Shown: positions 26,196 to 35,972, counted from the stretch's first letter. The stretch: DNA of 64,000 nt from Siphonobacter sp. SORGH_AS_0500 (GCF_002838835.1 NZ_NHPP01000013.1:1-64000); one strand, 5' to 3'. Numbers and translations: made by a program. The notes: generated by a model from the sequence alone, not told the origin.

Positions 26196-26441
26196 ATGAT
26201 ACAGACCGTTCGTAAAATAGGTAACTCACAGGGAATTTTACTACCTAAAGCAATGCTACAAAGTTTAGGCATTGAAAAAGAGGTAGAGGTAGAACTAACT
26301 ACTGATGGAATTTTATTGAAAGCCATTCGTCCTCGCCATGATTGGGAAGCACGCTTTAAAGAAGCTCAGGACGATACTTCAGAAGAAGATTTGTTCGAAG
26401 GAATGAGTAATGATTTTGACGAGAAGGAATGGAATTGGTAA
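26196..26441 (+). CDS. mazE: MazE-like antitoxin (AbrB/SpoVT fold)
   Basis: An 81-residue protein with a swapped-hairpin DNA-binding domain at the N-terminus (VRKIGNSQGILLPKAMLQSLGI) and an acidic, probably unfolded C-terminus (EEDLFEGMSNDFDEKEWNW) that should bind the toxin. Its 3' end overlaps the mazF start by 13 bases. Autoregulation of the pair is the family norm. Confidence 0.88.
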   Translation: MIQTVRKIGNSQGILLPKAMLQSLGIEKEVEVELTTDGILLKAIRPRHDWEARFKEAQDDTSEEDLFEGMSNDFDEKEWNW

Positions 26442-26755
26442 AACGTTTTTCAATTTGGTTAGTAAACCTGAATCCGACGCAGGGGAGTGAAATTTCGAAA
26501 ACACGCCCTTGCGTAGTGATTTCTCCCGACGTAGTGAACAAATCTCTGAATACAGTTTTAGTTGCTCCATTAACTAGCACTATCAAAAAATACCCAACCC
26601 GGGTTCACTCTATGTTACAAGGCAGAGAAGGACAAATTGCTTTGGATCAGATAAGAGCTGTGGATAAATCTAGATTAAATAAGCAATTAGGTGAACTGGA
26701 TACCCAAACGAGTAAAGAAGTTTGTACGGTATTACAGGAGTTATTTGCCTGGTGA
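26429..26755 (+). CDS. mazF: MazF/PemK-family toxin, putative endoribonuclease
   Basis: A 108-residue toxin. It has the family signatures IWLVNLNPTQGSEISKTRPC and VVISPDVVN, then VAPLTSTIKKYPTRV, and the later conserved GQIALDQIRAVDKSRL. MazF enzymes cleave single-stranded mRNA at short sites; the site here is not predictable. Size and motif order are intact, so the toxin is probably active. The 138 bases after it (26756-26893) hold nothing that I recognise. Confidence 0.9.
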   Translation: MELVKRFSIWLVNLNPTQGSEISKTRPCVVISPDVVNKSLNTVLVAPLTSTIKKYPTRVHSMLQGREGQIALDQIRAVDKSRLNKQLGELDTQTSKEVCTVLQELFAW

Positions 26756-26893
26756 TGCCTCGTATGAACTAATAATATAGAGATAAATAGGAAATAGATC
26801 TGATCTGTAATTCATCCTCTTACATATCAGATACAGGAGTGATATAGGGGCTGAAAAGTAATACTCCCTGTAAGGTAGCAAGAGAAGTGTATA

Positions 26894-27967
26894 TTAGACC
26901 CTTCGTGCCGTAAAAGGCTTTTCACTAATAAAGTGAAAGAGCCAGGCCATGCTTAAACAAAACAGAATACCTGCTGTTACATAAAGTCCATTTGCCGGAA
27001 GATAGCCCTGACGTGCATGCATGACTACGCCCGATAGAAAACAGAGAATAGGTACGTGAATCAGATAAAGGGTATAAGAAAAATCGCCTAGCTTTCGAGC
27101 CTTCCCCAAACCAATAAAAGCATTGCTACAAAGCACGAGGTATAGAAAAAGGATTATCCCAAGGGAAATCAGCAAGTCGCTTCCAACACTGCCAGAATAC
27201 CTAGTCAGGGACAAAGTGAAAAGGATGATTACGTAGGAGACAACAAAGGGAGTCTTTAAGTCTTTCGAACGCAAATAATCTGCCAGCAGGACTCCCAAAT
27301 ACCAGATAATAAAGTAATCAAAAACGATAGTAAAGAGAGCAGGCTTAAAAGGAAACTCCCGATTGAGTATCCAAAGTACCAGAATAAATGCAGAGGTGAA
27401 AGACTTATTTTTTCGGAAAAGCCCGTATACAGGAATGTACAATATATAGAACCACCACTCGTAAGTGAGCGACCACAACGGACCATTGGTGCCCCAGGTA
27501 GGCGTGTACACATTCTGTACAAAAAGCAGATTACCAAGGAGGGTCTGTAAGCGATGGTCGGTCTGGATGAGAGCGTTAATGGAAGCGTAAGCGGTTTGAG
27601 AGTGGTAAATCGGGAATTTTAAAAATAGCCCCAGCTGGTCCAGCAAAAAGGTAAAGGCCAGTGCCGCTAGTAAAGGAGGGTAGATCCGCCGGATTCTTCG
27701 CAATAAATAGGCTTTCAGATCAAACGTTTTTTCCCGACAAAACCGCTTGTCCGTACTCCAGTGAATAACAAAGCCGGATAAGATAAAAAAAAATAAAACG
27801 GCCTGGTGGGCATACTGAAAAATCGATGAAAGCATACTCATAAAGCCGTCTGCATCTCCCGCCGTCAGCAATAACAGAGCATGAGCAATGAGTACGTAAA
27901 GAGCAGTCAGCCCGCGTAAGCTGTCCAGCAGAACTAAGTTTTCTGGAATGATCTTTCGTATTTGCAT
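26894..27967 (-). CDS. Acyltransferase family 3 (OafA-like) membrane protein
   Basis: A 357-residue integral membrane O-acyltransferase with about ten hydrophobic segments. It has the family start LDSLRGLTALYVLIAHALLL, with the conserved Arg and the probable catalytic His, then FFFILSGFVIHW and RRIRRIYP. Such proteins move acetyl or other acyl groups to cell-surface sugars. The acceptor is unknown. It is a single gene with its own promoter. Confidence 0.85.
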   Translation of the reverse strand: MQIRKIIPENLVLLDSLRGLTALYVLIAHALLLLTAGDADGFMSMLSSIFQYAHQAVLFFFILSGFVIHWSTDKRFCREKTFDLKAYLLRRIRRIYPPLLAALAFTFLLDQLGLFLKFPIYHSQTAYASINALIQTDHRLQTLLGNLLFVQNVYTPTWGTNGPLWSLTYEWWFYILYIPVYGLFRKNKSFTSAFILVLWILNREFPFKPALFTIVFDYFIIWYLGVLLADYLRSKDLKTPFVVSYVIILFTLSLTRYSGSVGSDLLISLGIILFLYLVLCSNAFIGLGKARKLGDFSYTLYLIHVPILCFLSGVVMHARQGYLPANGLYVTAGILFCLSMAWLFHFISEKPFTARRV

Positions 27968-28025
27968 AAACTACGCTGTCTCGACAATAAGGCTGCTAGT
28001 GTGGGGTTGTTACCTCGATGGTTGG

Positions 28026-28033
28026 CAAAGGTA
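28026..28033 (-). promoter_or_regulatory. Promoter -7 element TACCTTTG for the acyltransferase gene
   Basis: Exact TAnnTTTG on the minus strand (CAAAGGTA on plus), 58 bases before the start at 27967. The ~460-base gap 27968-28429 otherwise holds only the ileS promoter; I see no gene or RNA in it. Confidence 0.55.
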
Positions 28034-28325
28034 TCCAGGAATCTTAATAGAAAATGGTATGTCCTAGCGTACCTTACTAAACCACGTTTGAACCCTGCTT
28101 GCCCATTACTTCTATTACCACTACTGGCGAAGCGGATTTGTAAAGCTCGCCTTACCCGAATAACACCAGGTATACATACCGTTGAAAACCAGAAGTAACA
28201 AGCTTTCGGAAAACATCCGATGTAAAGCTGCTTCATTAACAGAAAAGTAGAATCACAGAGGCAGAGGAAGACGGAAAGCACTGGGCTGTGGAAGCTTACT
28301 GCTATCTTTTCTCGCCCGAAAGTCC

Positions 28326-28333
28326 TATTTTTG
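28326..28333 (+). promoter_or_regulatory. ileS promoter -7 element TATTTTTG
   Basis: Exact TAnnTTTG, 96 bases before the ileS ATG, giving a leader of roughly 90 bases. Confidence 0.5.
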
Positions 28334-28429
28334 TAAATCTATCGTCTTCCACTGAAGCGTGGAACGAAGTACATCGGCGTCATTGTTGATATTATAGATT
28401 CTAGTCTTTTGTTTCCATACCATAGCATC

Positions 28430-31400
28430 ATGAATTTCCCCGAATACAAAAACCTCGATTATGCCGCCGTTGCCGATGAAATCCGGCAGTTCTGGAAAGA
28501 GAACCGGATTTTCGAGCAATCCATTGAACTGCGGGAAGGTAAACCCAGCTTTACGTTTTACGAAGGACCACCGTCGGCTAATGGTACGCCAGGTATCCAC
28601 CACGTAATGGCTCGGTCCATTAAAGATATTTTCTGCCGTTACCAAACGCTGAAAGGGCGTCAGGTAAAACGCAAAGGTGGCTGGGATACGCACGGTCTGC
28701 CCATTGAATTACAGGTAGAAAAAGAGCTGGGTATTACGAAAGAAGATATTGGTAAGAAAATCAGCGTAGAGGAATACAACCGTAAATGCCGGGAAACCGT
28801 CATGCGGTATACCGATCAATGGAATGACCTGACCGAAAAAATGGGTTATTGGGTTGATCTGGACAGTCCCTACGTGACTTACCACAACGAATACATTGAA
28901 AGCGTCTGGCATCTGCTCAAGCGTTTGCACGAACAGGGTTTACTTTACAAAGGATATACCATCCAGCCTTACTCGCCTGCGGCGGGTACGGGACTGAGCT
29001 CGCACGAGCTGAACCAGCCTGGTACGTATAAGGAAGTAAAAGATGTTTCCATCGTGGCTCAGTTTAAAGTAAAACTGACGGGTAAATCGGGTTATTTATT
29101 CGATGCTGCCGACAGTGATGAAATCTATATTCTGGCCTGGACCACTACACCCTGGACATTACCTTCTAACTCGGCTCTGACCGTTGGGAAGAACATCACT
29201 TATCAGCTCATTCAGACTTATAACCCTTATACGCACCTGCCAGTTAACGTGGTTTGTGCAAAAGACCGGGTAGCTGCTTATTTTCCTGAAAAAGGAAAAG
29301 AGGGTGATCTATTCGCTTATCAGGCTGGGGATAAAGTAATTCCCTGGAAAGTGCTGATGGATCTGAAGGGGGAACACCTCGAAGGTATCGAATACGAACA
29401 GTTAATGCCTTACGTACAGCCTGAAACTCCGGCATTCCGGGTAATTTTAGGTGATTTCGTAACGACAGAAGACGGTACGGGTGTCGTTCACACAGCTCCT
29501 ACTTTCGGAGCGGACGATTTCCGGGTAGCCCAGCAGAATGGCATTCCGGCGATCATGGTAAAGGACGAAATGGGTAAGGATGTTCCTCTGGTAGATAAAC
29601 GCGGTCGTTTTGTCAAAGAGGTAACGGATTTCGCCGAAGAGTTTGTCAAAGAACAATACTTATCAGATGCTGAAAAGGAGGCCGAACGTGAAAAGCAGGG
29701 TCGGGATAAATACCTTTCAGTGGATGAACGCATCGGGATCTTACTGAAAACGGAGAACAAAGCCTTCAACGTTCAGAAGTTTGACCACACGTATCCGCAC
29801 TGCTGGCGGACGGATAAACCCGTATTATATTATCCGCTGGATAGTTGGTTTATCAGAACAACGGCTAAAAAAGACGAACTCGTTGCTTTGAACAAAACGA
29901 TTAACTGGAAACCCGAGAGCACGGGAACGGGTCGTTTTGGGAACTGGCTGGAAAATCTGGTGGACTGGAACTTAAGCCGGAGTCGTTATTGGGGAACGCC
30001 CCTGCCGATCTGGCGTAGTGAAGACGGTGAAGAAGTTTGCATCGGTTCCATTGAAGAGCTGAAAGCGGCTTTAACGAATGCATTAGCAAGTCCAGCCTTA
30101 ACCGCCGAGCAGAAAGCATCCAACGAAAGTTATCTGGCGAAAGTGGGTACAGGAGATTTTGATTTACACCGTCCTTATGTCGATGATATCTACTTCGTTT
30201 CGGCGTCTGGTAAAGTAATGAAGCGGGAGTCCGATCTGATTGATGTGTGGTTTGATTCGGGAGCGATGCCTTATGCTCAGTGGCATTATCCCTTTGAAAA
30301 TCAGGATATTTTTGAAAAGAGCTATCCTGCTGATTTCATCTCCGAAGGAGTTGATCAGACGCGGGGCTGGTTCTTTACTCTGCACGCAATCTCGGGGATG
30401 CTGAATAATTCAGTCGCCTTCAAGAACGTTGTTTCGACGGGTTTGGTACTGGACAAAGACGGCGAGAAAATGTCCAAGCGGAAGGGTAACGTAATCAATC
30501 CCTTTGAAGCTTTAGGCAAATACGGTACCGATCCGATTCGCTGGTACATGATTACGAACTCAAACCCCTGGGATAACCTGCGGTTTAATCTGGAAGGTGG
30601 CGTAACGGAAGTGCGTAATAAGTTTTTCGGCACGCTGACCAATACCTATAATTTCTTCGCTCTGTACGCGAATCTGGATGGATATACGGCGGATGAGGCC
30701 AACCGCGTGCCTTACGAGCAGTTAAGCGAAATGGATCGCTGGATTCTTTCAAAACTCAACTCGCTTATTAAGGATGTGGATGGTTTTTACGCTGATTACG
30801 AACCTACCAAAGCTGGAAGGGCAGTTCAGGATTTTGTGTCTGATCACTTATCTAACTGGTACGTTCGTCTGTCACGCCGACGTTTCTGGAAAGGTGAATT
30901 AACGGCTGATAAACGAGCTGCCTTCGAAACGTTGCAGGAGTGTCTGCTGAAAGTAGCTCAGTTAATGTCGCCGATTGCTCCGTTCTATTCCGACTGGTTA
31001 TATCGGAATCTAACGATTGGTAATCGCGATTCGGTAGTGGCTTCTGTTCACTTGACGGACTTACAGGCGGCAAATCATAACTACATCGATCCAGAACTGG
31101 AAGCTTCCATGGAGCTGGCTCAGCGGGTGTCTTCGCTGGTTCACTCGATTCGGAAGGTTAATAAAATCAAAGTACGTCAGCCGCTTTCGCGGGTGCTGGT
31201 ACCTGTACTTAACGAGTACACCAAACAGCGTCTGGCCCGGGTAGAAGAGCTGATTAAGGCCGAGGTAAACGTGAAGGCAGTAGAACTGCTGGACGATGCT
31301 TCAGGCGTACTGAACAAAAAAGTGAAGCCTAACTTCAAAGCTCTCGGACCCAAATTTGGACCGAAAATGAAAGAAGTAGCCGCTGGGATTCAGGCCATGA

Positions 31401-31831
31401 GTACGGCTGATATTGCCGAACTCGAAAAAGCCGGAACGCTGACGGTAGGCGGAGCTCATGAAATCACGGTTGCTGATGTAGAAATTCTGACCGAAGATTT
31501 ACCCGGCTTCCTGACGGCTCAGGAAAATGGTTTGACGGTGGCTCTAGACGTAAGTATTTCGGAAGAATTACGCCACGAAGGTATCGCTCGCGAGTTTGTC
31601 AACCGGATTCAGAACCTGCGGAAAGACAGCGGTTTCGAAGTAGCTGACAAAATATCCATCTCCGTTTCAACGACGGAAGAACTGGTAAAAGCAGCCCTGG
31701 AAGCCAATCGTGAATACATCTGTACGGAAGTACAGGCTCTGAGTCTAAATGTACTTGAAACCCTAACAGATGCCGTCACAGTTGATCTGGACGAGGTAGA
31801 ACTGAATGTGAAGGTGGAAGTGGTAAGCTAA
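28430..31831 (+). CDS. ileS: Isoleucyl-tRNA synthetase
   Basis: A 1133-residue class I aminoacyl-tRNA synthetase that charges tRNA-Ile. The HIGH-type motif is in NGTPGIHHVMA (51-60), and the KMSKS loop is GEKMSKRKGN. The editing domain (WTTTPWTLPSNSAL) and the long C-terminal anticodon-binding region are in normal order. Its ~1100+ residue length is that of the long, eukaryote-like IleRS type common in Bacteroidota. Start ATG 28430 (MNFPEYKNLDYA) is family-like; in-frame codons upstream are not. Confidence 0.94.
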   Translation: MNFPEYKNLDYAAVADEIRQFWKENRIFEQSIELREGKPSFTFYEGPPSANGTPGIHHVMARSIKDIFCRYQTLKGRQVKRKGGWDTHGLPIELQVEKELGITKEDIGKKISVEEYNRKCRETVMRYTDQWNDLTEKMGYWVDLDSPYVTYHNEYIESVWHLLKRLHEQGLLYKGYTIQPYSPAAGTGLSSHELNQPGTYKEVKDVSIVAQFKVKLTGKSGYLFDAADSDEIYILAWTTTPWTLPSNSALTVGKNITYQLIQTYNPYTHLPVNVVCAKDRVAAYFPEKGKEGDLFAYQAGDKVIPWKVLMDLKGEHLEGIEYEQLMPYVQPETPAFRVILGDFVTTEDGTGVVHTAPTFGADDFRVAQQNGIPAIMVKDEMGKDVPLVDKRGRFVKEVTDFAEEFVKEQYLSDAEKEAEREKQGRDKYLSVDERIGILLKTENKAFNVQKFDHTYPHCWRTDKPVLYYPLDSWFIRTTAKKDELVALNKTINWKPESTGTGRFGNWLENLVDWNLSRSRYWGTPLPIWRSEDGEEVCIGSIEELKAALTNALASPALTAEQKASNESYLAKVGTGDFDLHRPYVDDIYFVSASGKVMKRESDLIDVWFDSGAMPYAQWHYPFENQDIFEKSYPADFISEGVDQTRGWFFTLHAISGMLNNSVAFKNVVSTGLVLDKDGEKMSKRKGNVINPFEALGKYGTDPIRWYMITNSNPWDNLRFNLEGGVTEVRNKFFGTLTNTYNFFALYANLDGYTADEANRVPYEQLSEMDRWILSKLNSLIKDVDGFYADYEPTKAGRAVQDFVSDHLSNWYVRLSRRRFWKGELTADKRAAFETLQECLLKVAQLMSPIAPFYSDWLYRNLTIGNRDSVVASVHLTDLQAANHNYIDPELEASMELAQRVSSLVHSIRKVNKIKVRQPLSRVLVPVLNEYTKQRLARVEELIKAEVNVKAVELLDDASGVLNKKVKPNFKALGPKFGPKMKEVAAGIQAMSTADIAELEKAGTLTVGGAHEITVADVEILTEDLPGFLTAQENGLTVALDVSISEELRHEGIAREFVNRIQNLRKDSGFEVADKISISVSTTEELVKAALEANREYICTEVQALSLNVLETLTDAVTVDLDEVELNVKVEVVS

Positions 31832-31855
31832 TTGATTCACTAATCAATAGTTATG

Positions 31856-31893
31856 AAAACGCTGGCAAGGCTATAATCTTGCCAGCGTTTTTT
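31856..31893 (+). terminator. ileS terminator
   Basis: 14-bp stem (AAAACGCTGGCAAG / CTTGCCAGCGTTTT) with an 8-base loop and a T-run. Confidence 0.9.
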
Positions 31894-31944
31894 GTTTATA
31901 GCAAAAAATAGTTGACAAAATATTTTTCCATTAAGTAAAGTTTA

Positions 31945-31961
31945 TTTTACATTTGGTAAAA
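31945..31961 (+). promoter_or_regulatory. Promoter -7 TACATTTG within an inverted-repeat operator
   Basis: TTTTAC-ATTTG-GTAAAA is an inverted repeat with 6-bp arms. It contains an exact TAnnTTTG (31948-31955). A further GTAAA at 31935-31939 makes a second pair with TTTAC. The XRE regulator encoded 570 bases downstream is a natural candidate to bind here. Confidence 0.5.
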
Positions 31962-31993
31962 ATAACTTTCCTCTTTAACAACTATCTAATGCA

Positions 31994-32509
31994 ATGAAAA
32001 CTCGTTTCCTTTTTCCTCACTGGTGCAAGCCACTGGGCTGGTGGTTAGCCATTCCATTTCTGATTTTAGGTATCATTTATGTGAGCCGCTCAAATTTTAT
32101 GGAACAATTTGAACCCTATGCAAGCTATTTTGAAGTTAAAATCCCTAAGTGGCTGGTGATAATCGATGATGAAGAAGACTTAGGCATTCAAAATTTCGTT
32201 AGCAACAATATTCTGGACGAAATCATTACCATTGGTCTTACGCTAGGGTTACTATTCGTGGCTTTTTCAAAAGAAAAAGTCGAAGATGAATGGGTGGCTC
32301 AGGTACGCCTTGAATCATTGCAATGGGGGGTGTTATTAAATACTGTTTTTATTATTCTGGCAACCTTGATGGTATATAGTTTCAAATACCTCGACGTTTT
32401 GATCTACAATGTCTTTACGACGTTGATCATTTTCATCGTCCGCTTTAACTGGGTTTTATACATTCAACCTTTTCTTTTTAAAGGAAAACGAGTGACGCCC
32501 ATGATTTGA
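31994..32509 (+). CDS. Hypothetical four-helix membrane protein
   Basis: A 171-residue protein that I do not recognise. Four hydrophobic segments lie near 14-30, 74-92, 108-130 and 135-160. Between the first two is an acidic loop (VIIDDEEDLGIQNF). No enzymatic motif is visible. It is followed 19 bases later by a small XRE regulator on the same strand. This gene order, a membrane protein of unknown function plus a ~66-residue HTH protein, recurs in Bacteroidota and Firmicutes. A sensing or stress role would be guesswork. Confidence 0.7.
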   Translation: MKTRFLFPHWCKPLGWWLAIPFLILGIIYVSRSNFMEQFEPYASYFEVKIPKWLVIIDDEEDLGIQNFVSNNILDEIITIGLTLGLLFVAFSKEKVEDEWVAQVRLESLQWGVLLNTVFIILATLMVYSFKYLDVLIYNVFTTLIIFIVRFNWVLYIQPFLFKGKRVTPMI

Positions 32510-32528
32510 GATAAAAGAGGAAACACGC

Positions 32529-32729
32529 ATGAAAAATACCATTCGCGTAGAGCGAGCGATTAAAGACATTACACAGGCTACGCTGGCGGAAGCCGTGCAG
32601 GTGTCCCGCCAAACAATTAATGCCATTGAAGCGAATAAATACGTGCCTTCTACGGTGCTGGCTCTCAAAATAGCCCAGTATTTCGGTAAACCGCTTGAGA
32701 GTATTTTTGAACTCGAAGAAGGTGATTAA
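32529..32729 (+). CDS. Small XRE-family transcriptional regulator
   Basis: A 66-residue protein that is essentially one Cro/XRE helix-turn-helix: TQATLAEAVQVSRQTINAIEANKY carries the scaffold and recognition helices, and PSTVLALKIAQYFGKPLESIFEL closes the domain. It has no ligand domain, so a partner or self-assembly must give control. It is co-transcribed with the membrane protein upstream and probably represses that promoter. Confidence 0.87.
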   Translation: MKNTIRVERAIKDITQATLAEAVQVSRQTINAIEANKYVPSTVLALKIAQYFGKPLESIFELEEGD

Positions 32730-32733
32730 CTGA

Positions 32734-32769
32734 AAAAGCCAGCTCGACAAGCTTGTCGGGCTGGCTTTT
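32734..32769. terminator. Bidirectional terminator
   Basis: AAAAGCCAGC / GCTGGCTTTT outer stem with an inner CGACAAGCTTGTCG palindrome, lying between convergent genes. A- and T-runs flank it on both sides. Confidence 0.85.
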
Positions 32770-32787
32770 GTGCACATCATCGTAGGG

Positions 32788-34455
32788 TTACTTCTTCACT
32801 ACTGCAACCAATGCGGTTTCCTGTAGCTCCGCCGGACGGGTTTTCGTGTTAATAAACTTCATGGTTAGCTTACTGATGTGGTAATGTGGAAAGCGTTTCA
32901 GAATGGTTACTTCATAGCCTCGTTCACGTAACAGATCAAGGTATGAAGTTTCGATGAAGAGTGGGGTTTCAGCGGGAATTGAAGGTAACTCTTCCAGTAT
33001 CGTTGCCGTATGGGGCACGTTCGCGTAAAACTCCAGAGCAAAATTGATGGGATTATTACGAATGACGGTAACGCCCTTTATTTCCGGGTGTTCATTAATA
33101 TAATCTGCCGCGGTGTTCCCAGACTGATACCGAATAATGTCGGGGTACAACACCGCACTGTAAATTCCGTTCATCAGCACCGAAGCCATAAAGCATAACA
33201 CGACGACGTTGGTAATGCTTTTGGCCGGAAAGAAATATAATAGACCTCCTGCGACAACAGCCACAACGATTCCTACCACTAAAGCATGATTGATATTAAT
33301 GAGGTAAATTCCTAACAAGGTGCTCAAAAAAAGGATGATAGCAACGAAGTACTGAAAGTAAATGACCCGTTTTGTCGTCGTTTCCTTGGTGATCTGAGCT
33401 AGATAAAAAGCAGTCAGAATACTAAAGAAGGGAAACAGGATGTTCAGGTAATGCGGTAACTGAAATTTAGAAGCCGAGAAGATAATAAAGGAAAACACGG
33501 ATGTTCCCACTACCACGTATTCACGATCTTTCCAGCCGTTTTTATTAAATAACCGCGTGAAAATAGCCACATATAATAAGGCCGACCAAGGCAGAAAAGC
33601 CCAGAGGAGCGTGTGGGTATAAAACAGCGGATCGCCACTGCCTTTGATGGGACCCGTATTCATAAACCGCCCAAACTGACTTTCCCAGAAGAAAAAGTAA
33701 AGCCCAGAAACGCCCGTTTTACCAAAAACTACCTTCTCTGGATGTAAGTCAAACTGCACATATAAGGTGTAAAGCTCTGGCATTGAAAAAAGAGCAGTCA
33801 GGAAAATCGCCAGATACCATTTGGGTGAGATAAATTGCTTCCAGTCGCCTTTGACAACCCATTCAATCACAAAACCAGCTCCGATAATAATAATCACGAA
33901 AAGCCCCTTAGTCATAATGGCCGCCGCCGTCCAGAGCGAACCCCAGAGAATAGGCCAGAGCGTGTGATTCCGATAGGCTTTGTAAAAGAAATAAACGCTG
34001 GCAATGCCCATTCCTGTTAGGTAAGGTTCCGCCCGTACATCGACGTTGGAGATCAGTAGGTGCTCGGCAGTCAGGTAAAAAAGTACGGCTAACTGAGCCA
34101 CGGTAGTGGAATAAAGTAACCGGGCAAGTTGATAGGTGTAGTAAGCACCAGCCAGCCAAAAGAGGAAAGGCGGCAGTTTATAGCCAAAAGAGGTATACCC
34201 GAAAATTTTATAACTAATGGCCGTAACCCAGAATGGAAAGTGGGGCTTGTCGAGCCAGTCGTCGCCTTCAAGGGTCAGGTTAATGAAATCGTTGGCCTGA
34301 GCCATGTTTTTAGCAATGGTAGCGTAAAGCGTTCCGTCCGTTTCCAGGATGGGCGTAAAAAGGCCGAGGGCATTCAGAATAATCCCGAGAACAAGTAACC
34401 AGCTAAAATGACGTTGAAGGGTTGGCTCCAGCGGCGAACGAAGGCCAGCGGTCAT
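32788..34455 (-). CDS. GT39 (ArnT/PMT-like) membrane glycosyltransferase
   Basis: A 555-residue polytopic protein with 11-13 hydrophobic segments. The first periplasmic loop carries the acidic motif ILETDGTLYA and the DKPHFPFW motif, which mark ArnT/PMT glycosyltransferases that use polyprenyl-phosphate-linked sugars. A periplasmic C-terminal domain of ~120 residues follows the last helices. The sugar and acceptor are unknown; lipid A or protein glycosylation are the known roles. ATG 34455 is chosen because a -7 element overlaps the alternative TTG at 34497. Confidence 0.83.
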   Translation of the reverse strand: MTAGLRSPLEPTLQRHFSWLLVLGIILNALGLFTPILETDGTLYATIAKNMAQANDFINLTLEGDDWLDKPHFPFWVTAISYKIFGYTSFGYKLPPFLFWLAGAYYTYQLARLLYSTTVAQLAVLFYLTAEHLLISNVDVRAEPYLTGMGIASVYFFYKAYRNHTLWPILWGSLWTAAAIMTKGLFVIIIIGAGFVIEWVVKGDWKQFISPKWYLAIFLTALFSMPELYTLYVQFDLHPEKVVFGKTGVSGLYFFFWESQFGRFMNTGPIKGSGDPLFYTHTLLWAFLPWSALLYVAIFTRLFNKNGWKDREYVVVGTSVFSFIIFSASKFQLPHYLNILFPFFSILTAFYLAQITKETTTKRVIYFQYFVAIILFLSTLLGIYLININHALVVGIVVAVVAGGLLYFFPAKSITNVVVLCFMASVLMNGIYSAVLYPDIIRYQSGNTAADYINEHPEIKGVTVIRNNPINFALEFYANVPHTATILEELPSIPAETPLFIETSYLDLLRERGYEVTILKRFPHYHISKLTMKFINTKTRPAELQETALVAVVKK

Positions 34456-34494
34456 ACGACTGAAAGTAAAAAATCTGAGAAAAGAAATGAGCTT

Positions 34495-34502
34495 CAAAAG
34501 TA
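34495..34502 (-). promoter_or_regulatory. Promoter -7 element TACTTTTG
   Basis: Exact TAnnTTTG on the minus strand, 40 bases upstream of ATG 34455. It rules out a start at 34497. The remaining 34503-34708 shows no gene. Confidence 0.5.
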
Positions 34503-34708
34503 AGACCCCGAGCCGGGTTTCAGGATAATCGACCTCTAAAATCTTGGAAAAGGGATTTGGCCAGAGCCAATTTTACGGGAACTGGCACGGTATCTTTCGG
34601 GATATTTTCGCTTGTTTTACTCAACCTGAATCACGCAAAGGTTGTAATGGGTGCGAATCTTAACTCAAACCCAAGGCTCTATTTACTTCAGAAACGACAT
34701 TTCAACGT

Positions 34709-35797
34709 ATGATTAATCTGGATTTCCTGCAAAAAGTTTATTGGCGAAACACCGTTCAGGATTACCTCATTACCCTGGGGATAATCATGCTAGGTCTGCT
34801 GCTGGTAAGGCTTTTCAAAAAGTACATTATTGCCAAACTGAAGATTCTGACCAGCCGTACCAAGAGCTATTTTGACGATTACCTCGTCGATAGTATGGAT
34901 CGTTTCGGGATACCAGCTCTGAACTTTGCGGTGATTTATTTCGCTCTGGATTTTCTCCGGCTTTCCCGAAAAGTAGATAAAATCGTTACCATTGCCACGA
35001 CGATTATTATTACCATTCTCGTCATTCGGATTCTTTCATCGGCCATTTTATTACTTCTTCAGGCAAATCTGCGTCGACAGGCTCAGGGGGAGGAAAAAGT
35101 CAAGCAAATGGGCGGCTTAATGCTCATCATTAATAGTATCATCTGGATACTTGGCATTGTCTTTCTCATCGATAACCTGGGGTATAACGTCTCAACGATC
35201 ATTGCCGGTCTGGGGATTGGGGGTATTGCTATCGCTCTGGCGGCTCAGAATATTCTTGGCGACGTCTTTAATTACTTCGTGATTTTCTTTGACCGTCCGT
35301 TTGAAGTGGGTGACTTCATCATCATCGATACCAAAATGGGCGTGGTGGATTACATTGGGCTGAAAACCACACGTATCAAAAGTCTTTCTGGCGAGATGCT
35401 GGTTTTTGCTAACAGTGATTTAACGGGCTCGCGTATTCACAATTACAAGAATATGCAACAGCGGCGGGTGGTTTTTAAAATTCAACTGGATTATAAAACG
35501 CCAGTGGAGCGGCTGGCCGAAGTATCGGCCCTGCTAAAACAGGTAGTGGAGGAGCAAAGTCCTGTTAGGTTTGACCGGGCTCATTTCATGAATTATGGAA
35601 GCTATGGCCTTGAATATGAGATTGTTTATTTTGTGCTTGATGCCGATTATACGGTTTATATGAATGTACACCAGCGGGTGAATATCCGTATTTATGAAGA
35701 GCTTCAGAAACGTGGCCTTGCCTTTGCCTTACCTACGCAGTATCTCTATATTTCAGGGATGGAAAAAGACACAGATTCATCCGCCCGGATGCAGTAG
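34709..35797 (+). CDS. mscS: MscS-family mechanosensitive ion channel
   Basis: A 362-residue small-conductance mechanosensitive channel. Three to four N-terminal helices precede the pore helix AGLGIGGIAIALAAQNILGD, which has the Gly/Ala packing of MscS TM3. FFDRPFEVGDFI and the beta domain (KTTRIKSLSGEMLVFANS) follow. These channels release solutes on hypo-osmotic shock. Length is at the larger end of the MscS type, with one extra helix at the N-terminus. Single gene. Confidence 0.9.
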   Translation: MINLDFLQKVYWRNTVQDYLITLGIIMLGLLLVRLFKKYIIAKLKILTSRTKSYFDDYLVDSMDRFGIPALNFAVIYFALDFLRLSRKVDKIVTIATTIIITILVIRILSSAILLLLQANLRRQAQGEEKVKQMGGLMLIINSIIWILGIVFLIDNLGYNVSTIIAGLGIGGIAIALAAQNILGDVFNYFVIFFDRPFEVGDFIIIDTKMGVVDYIGLKTTRIKSLSGEMLVFANSDLTGSRIHNYKNMQQRRVVFKIQLDYKTPVERLAEVSALLKQVVEEQSPVRFDRAHFMNYGSYGLEYEIVYFVLDADYTVYMNVHQRVNIRIYEELQKRGLAFALPTQYLYISGMEKDTDSSARMQ

Positions 35798-35849
35798 AAT
35801 AAAAAGTAACGATTATTTCAGCATTTTACCTGAAATATCAAAAGTGTAT

Positions 35850-35880
35850 TTTGCTGATTCCCAATAAAAAGTTATCTTTG
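35850..35880 (+). promoter_or_regulatory. rpmB promoter, TTTG-N19-TATCTTTG
   Basis: Full Bacteroidota consensus: -33 TTTG at 35850-35853, 19-base spacer, -7 TATCTTTG at 35873-35880. The leader to the rpmB ATG is about 85 bases. A small hairpin (TATTTCAG / CTGAAATA) just upstream may end mscS transcription. Confidence 0.8.
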
Positions 35881-35972
35881 CGACTCGTTTTACAGAACTG
35901 CTTGAATAAAGCTGATTCTCAAGAAATTAAGCCGGTCCCCGGTACATCGATAACTCATAAAATTGTATTACT

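Noticed and set aside
27934..28281. 115-codon minus-strand frame before the acyltransferase gene
   Set aside because: It crosses the acyltransferase start and promoter and has no coherent domain.
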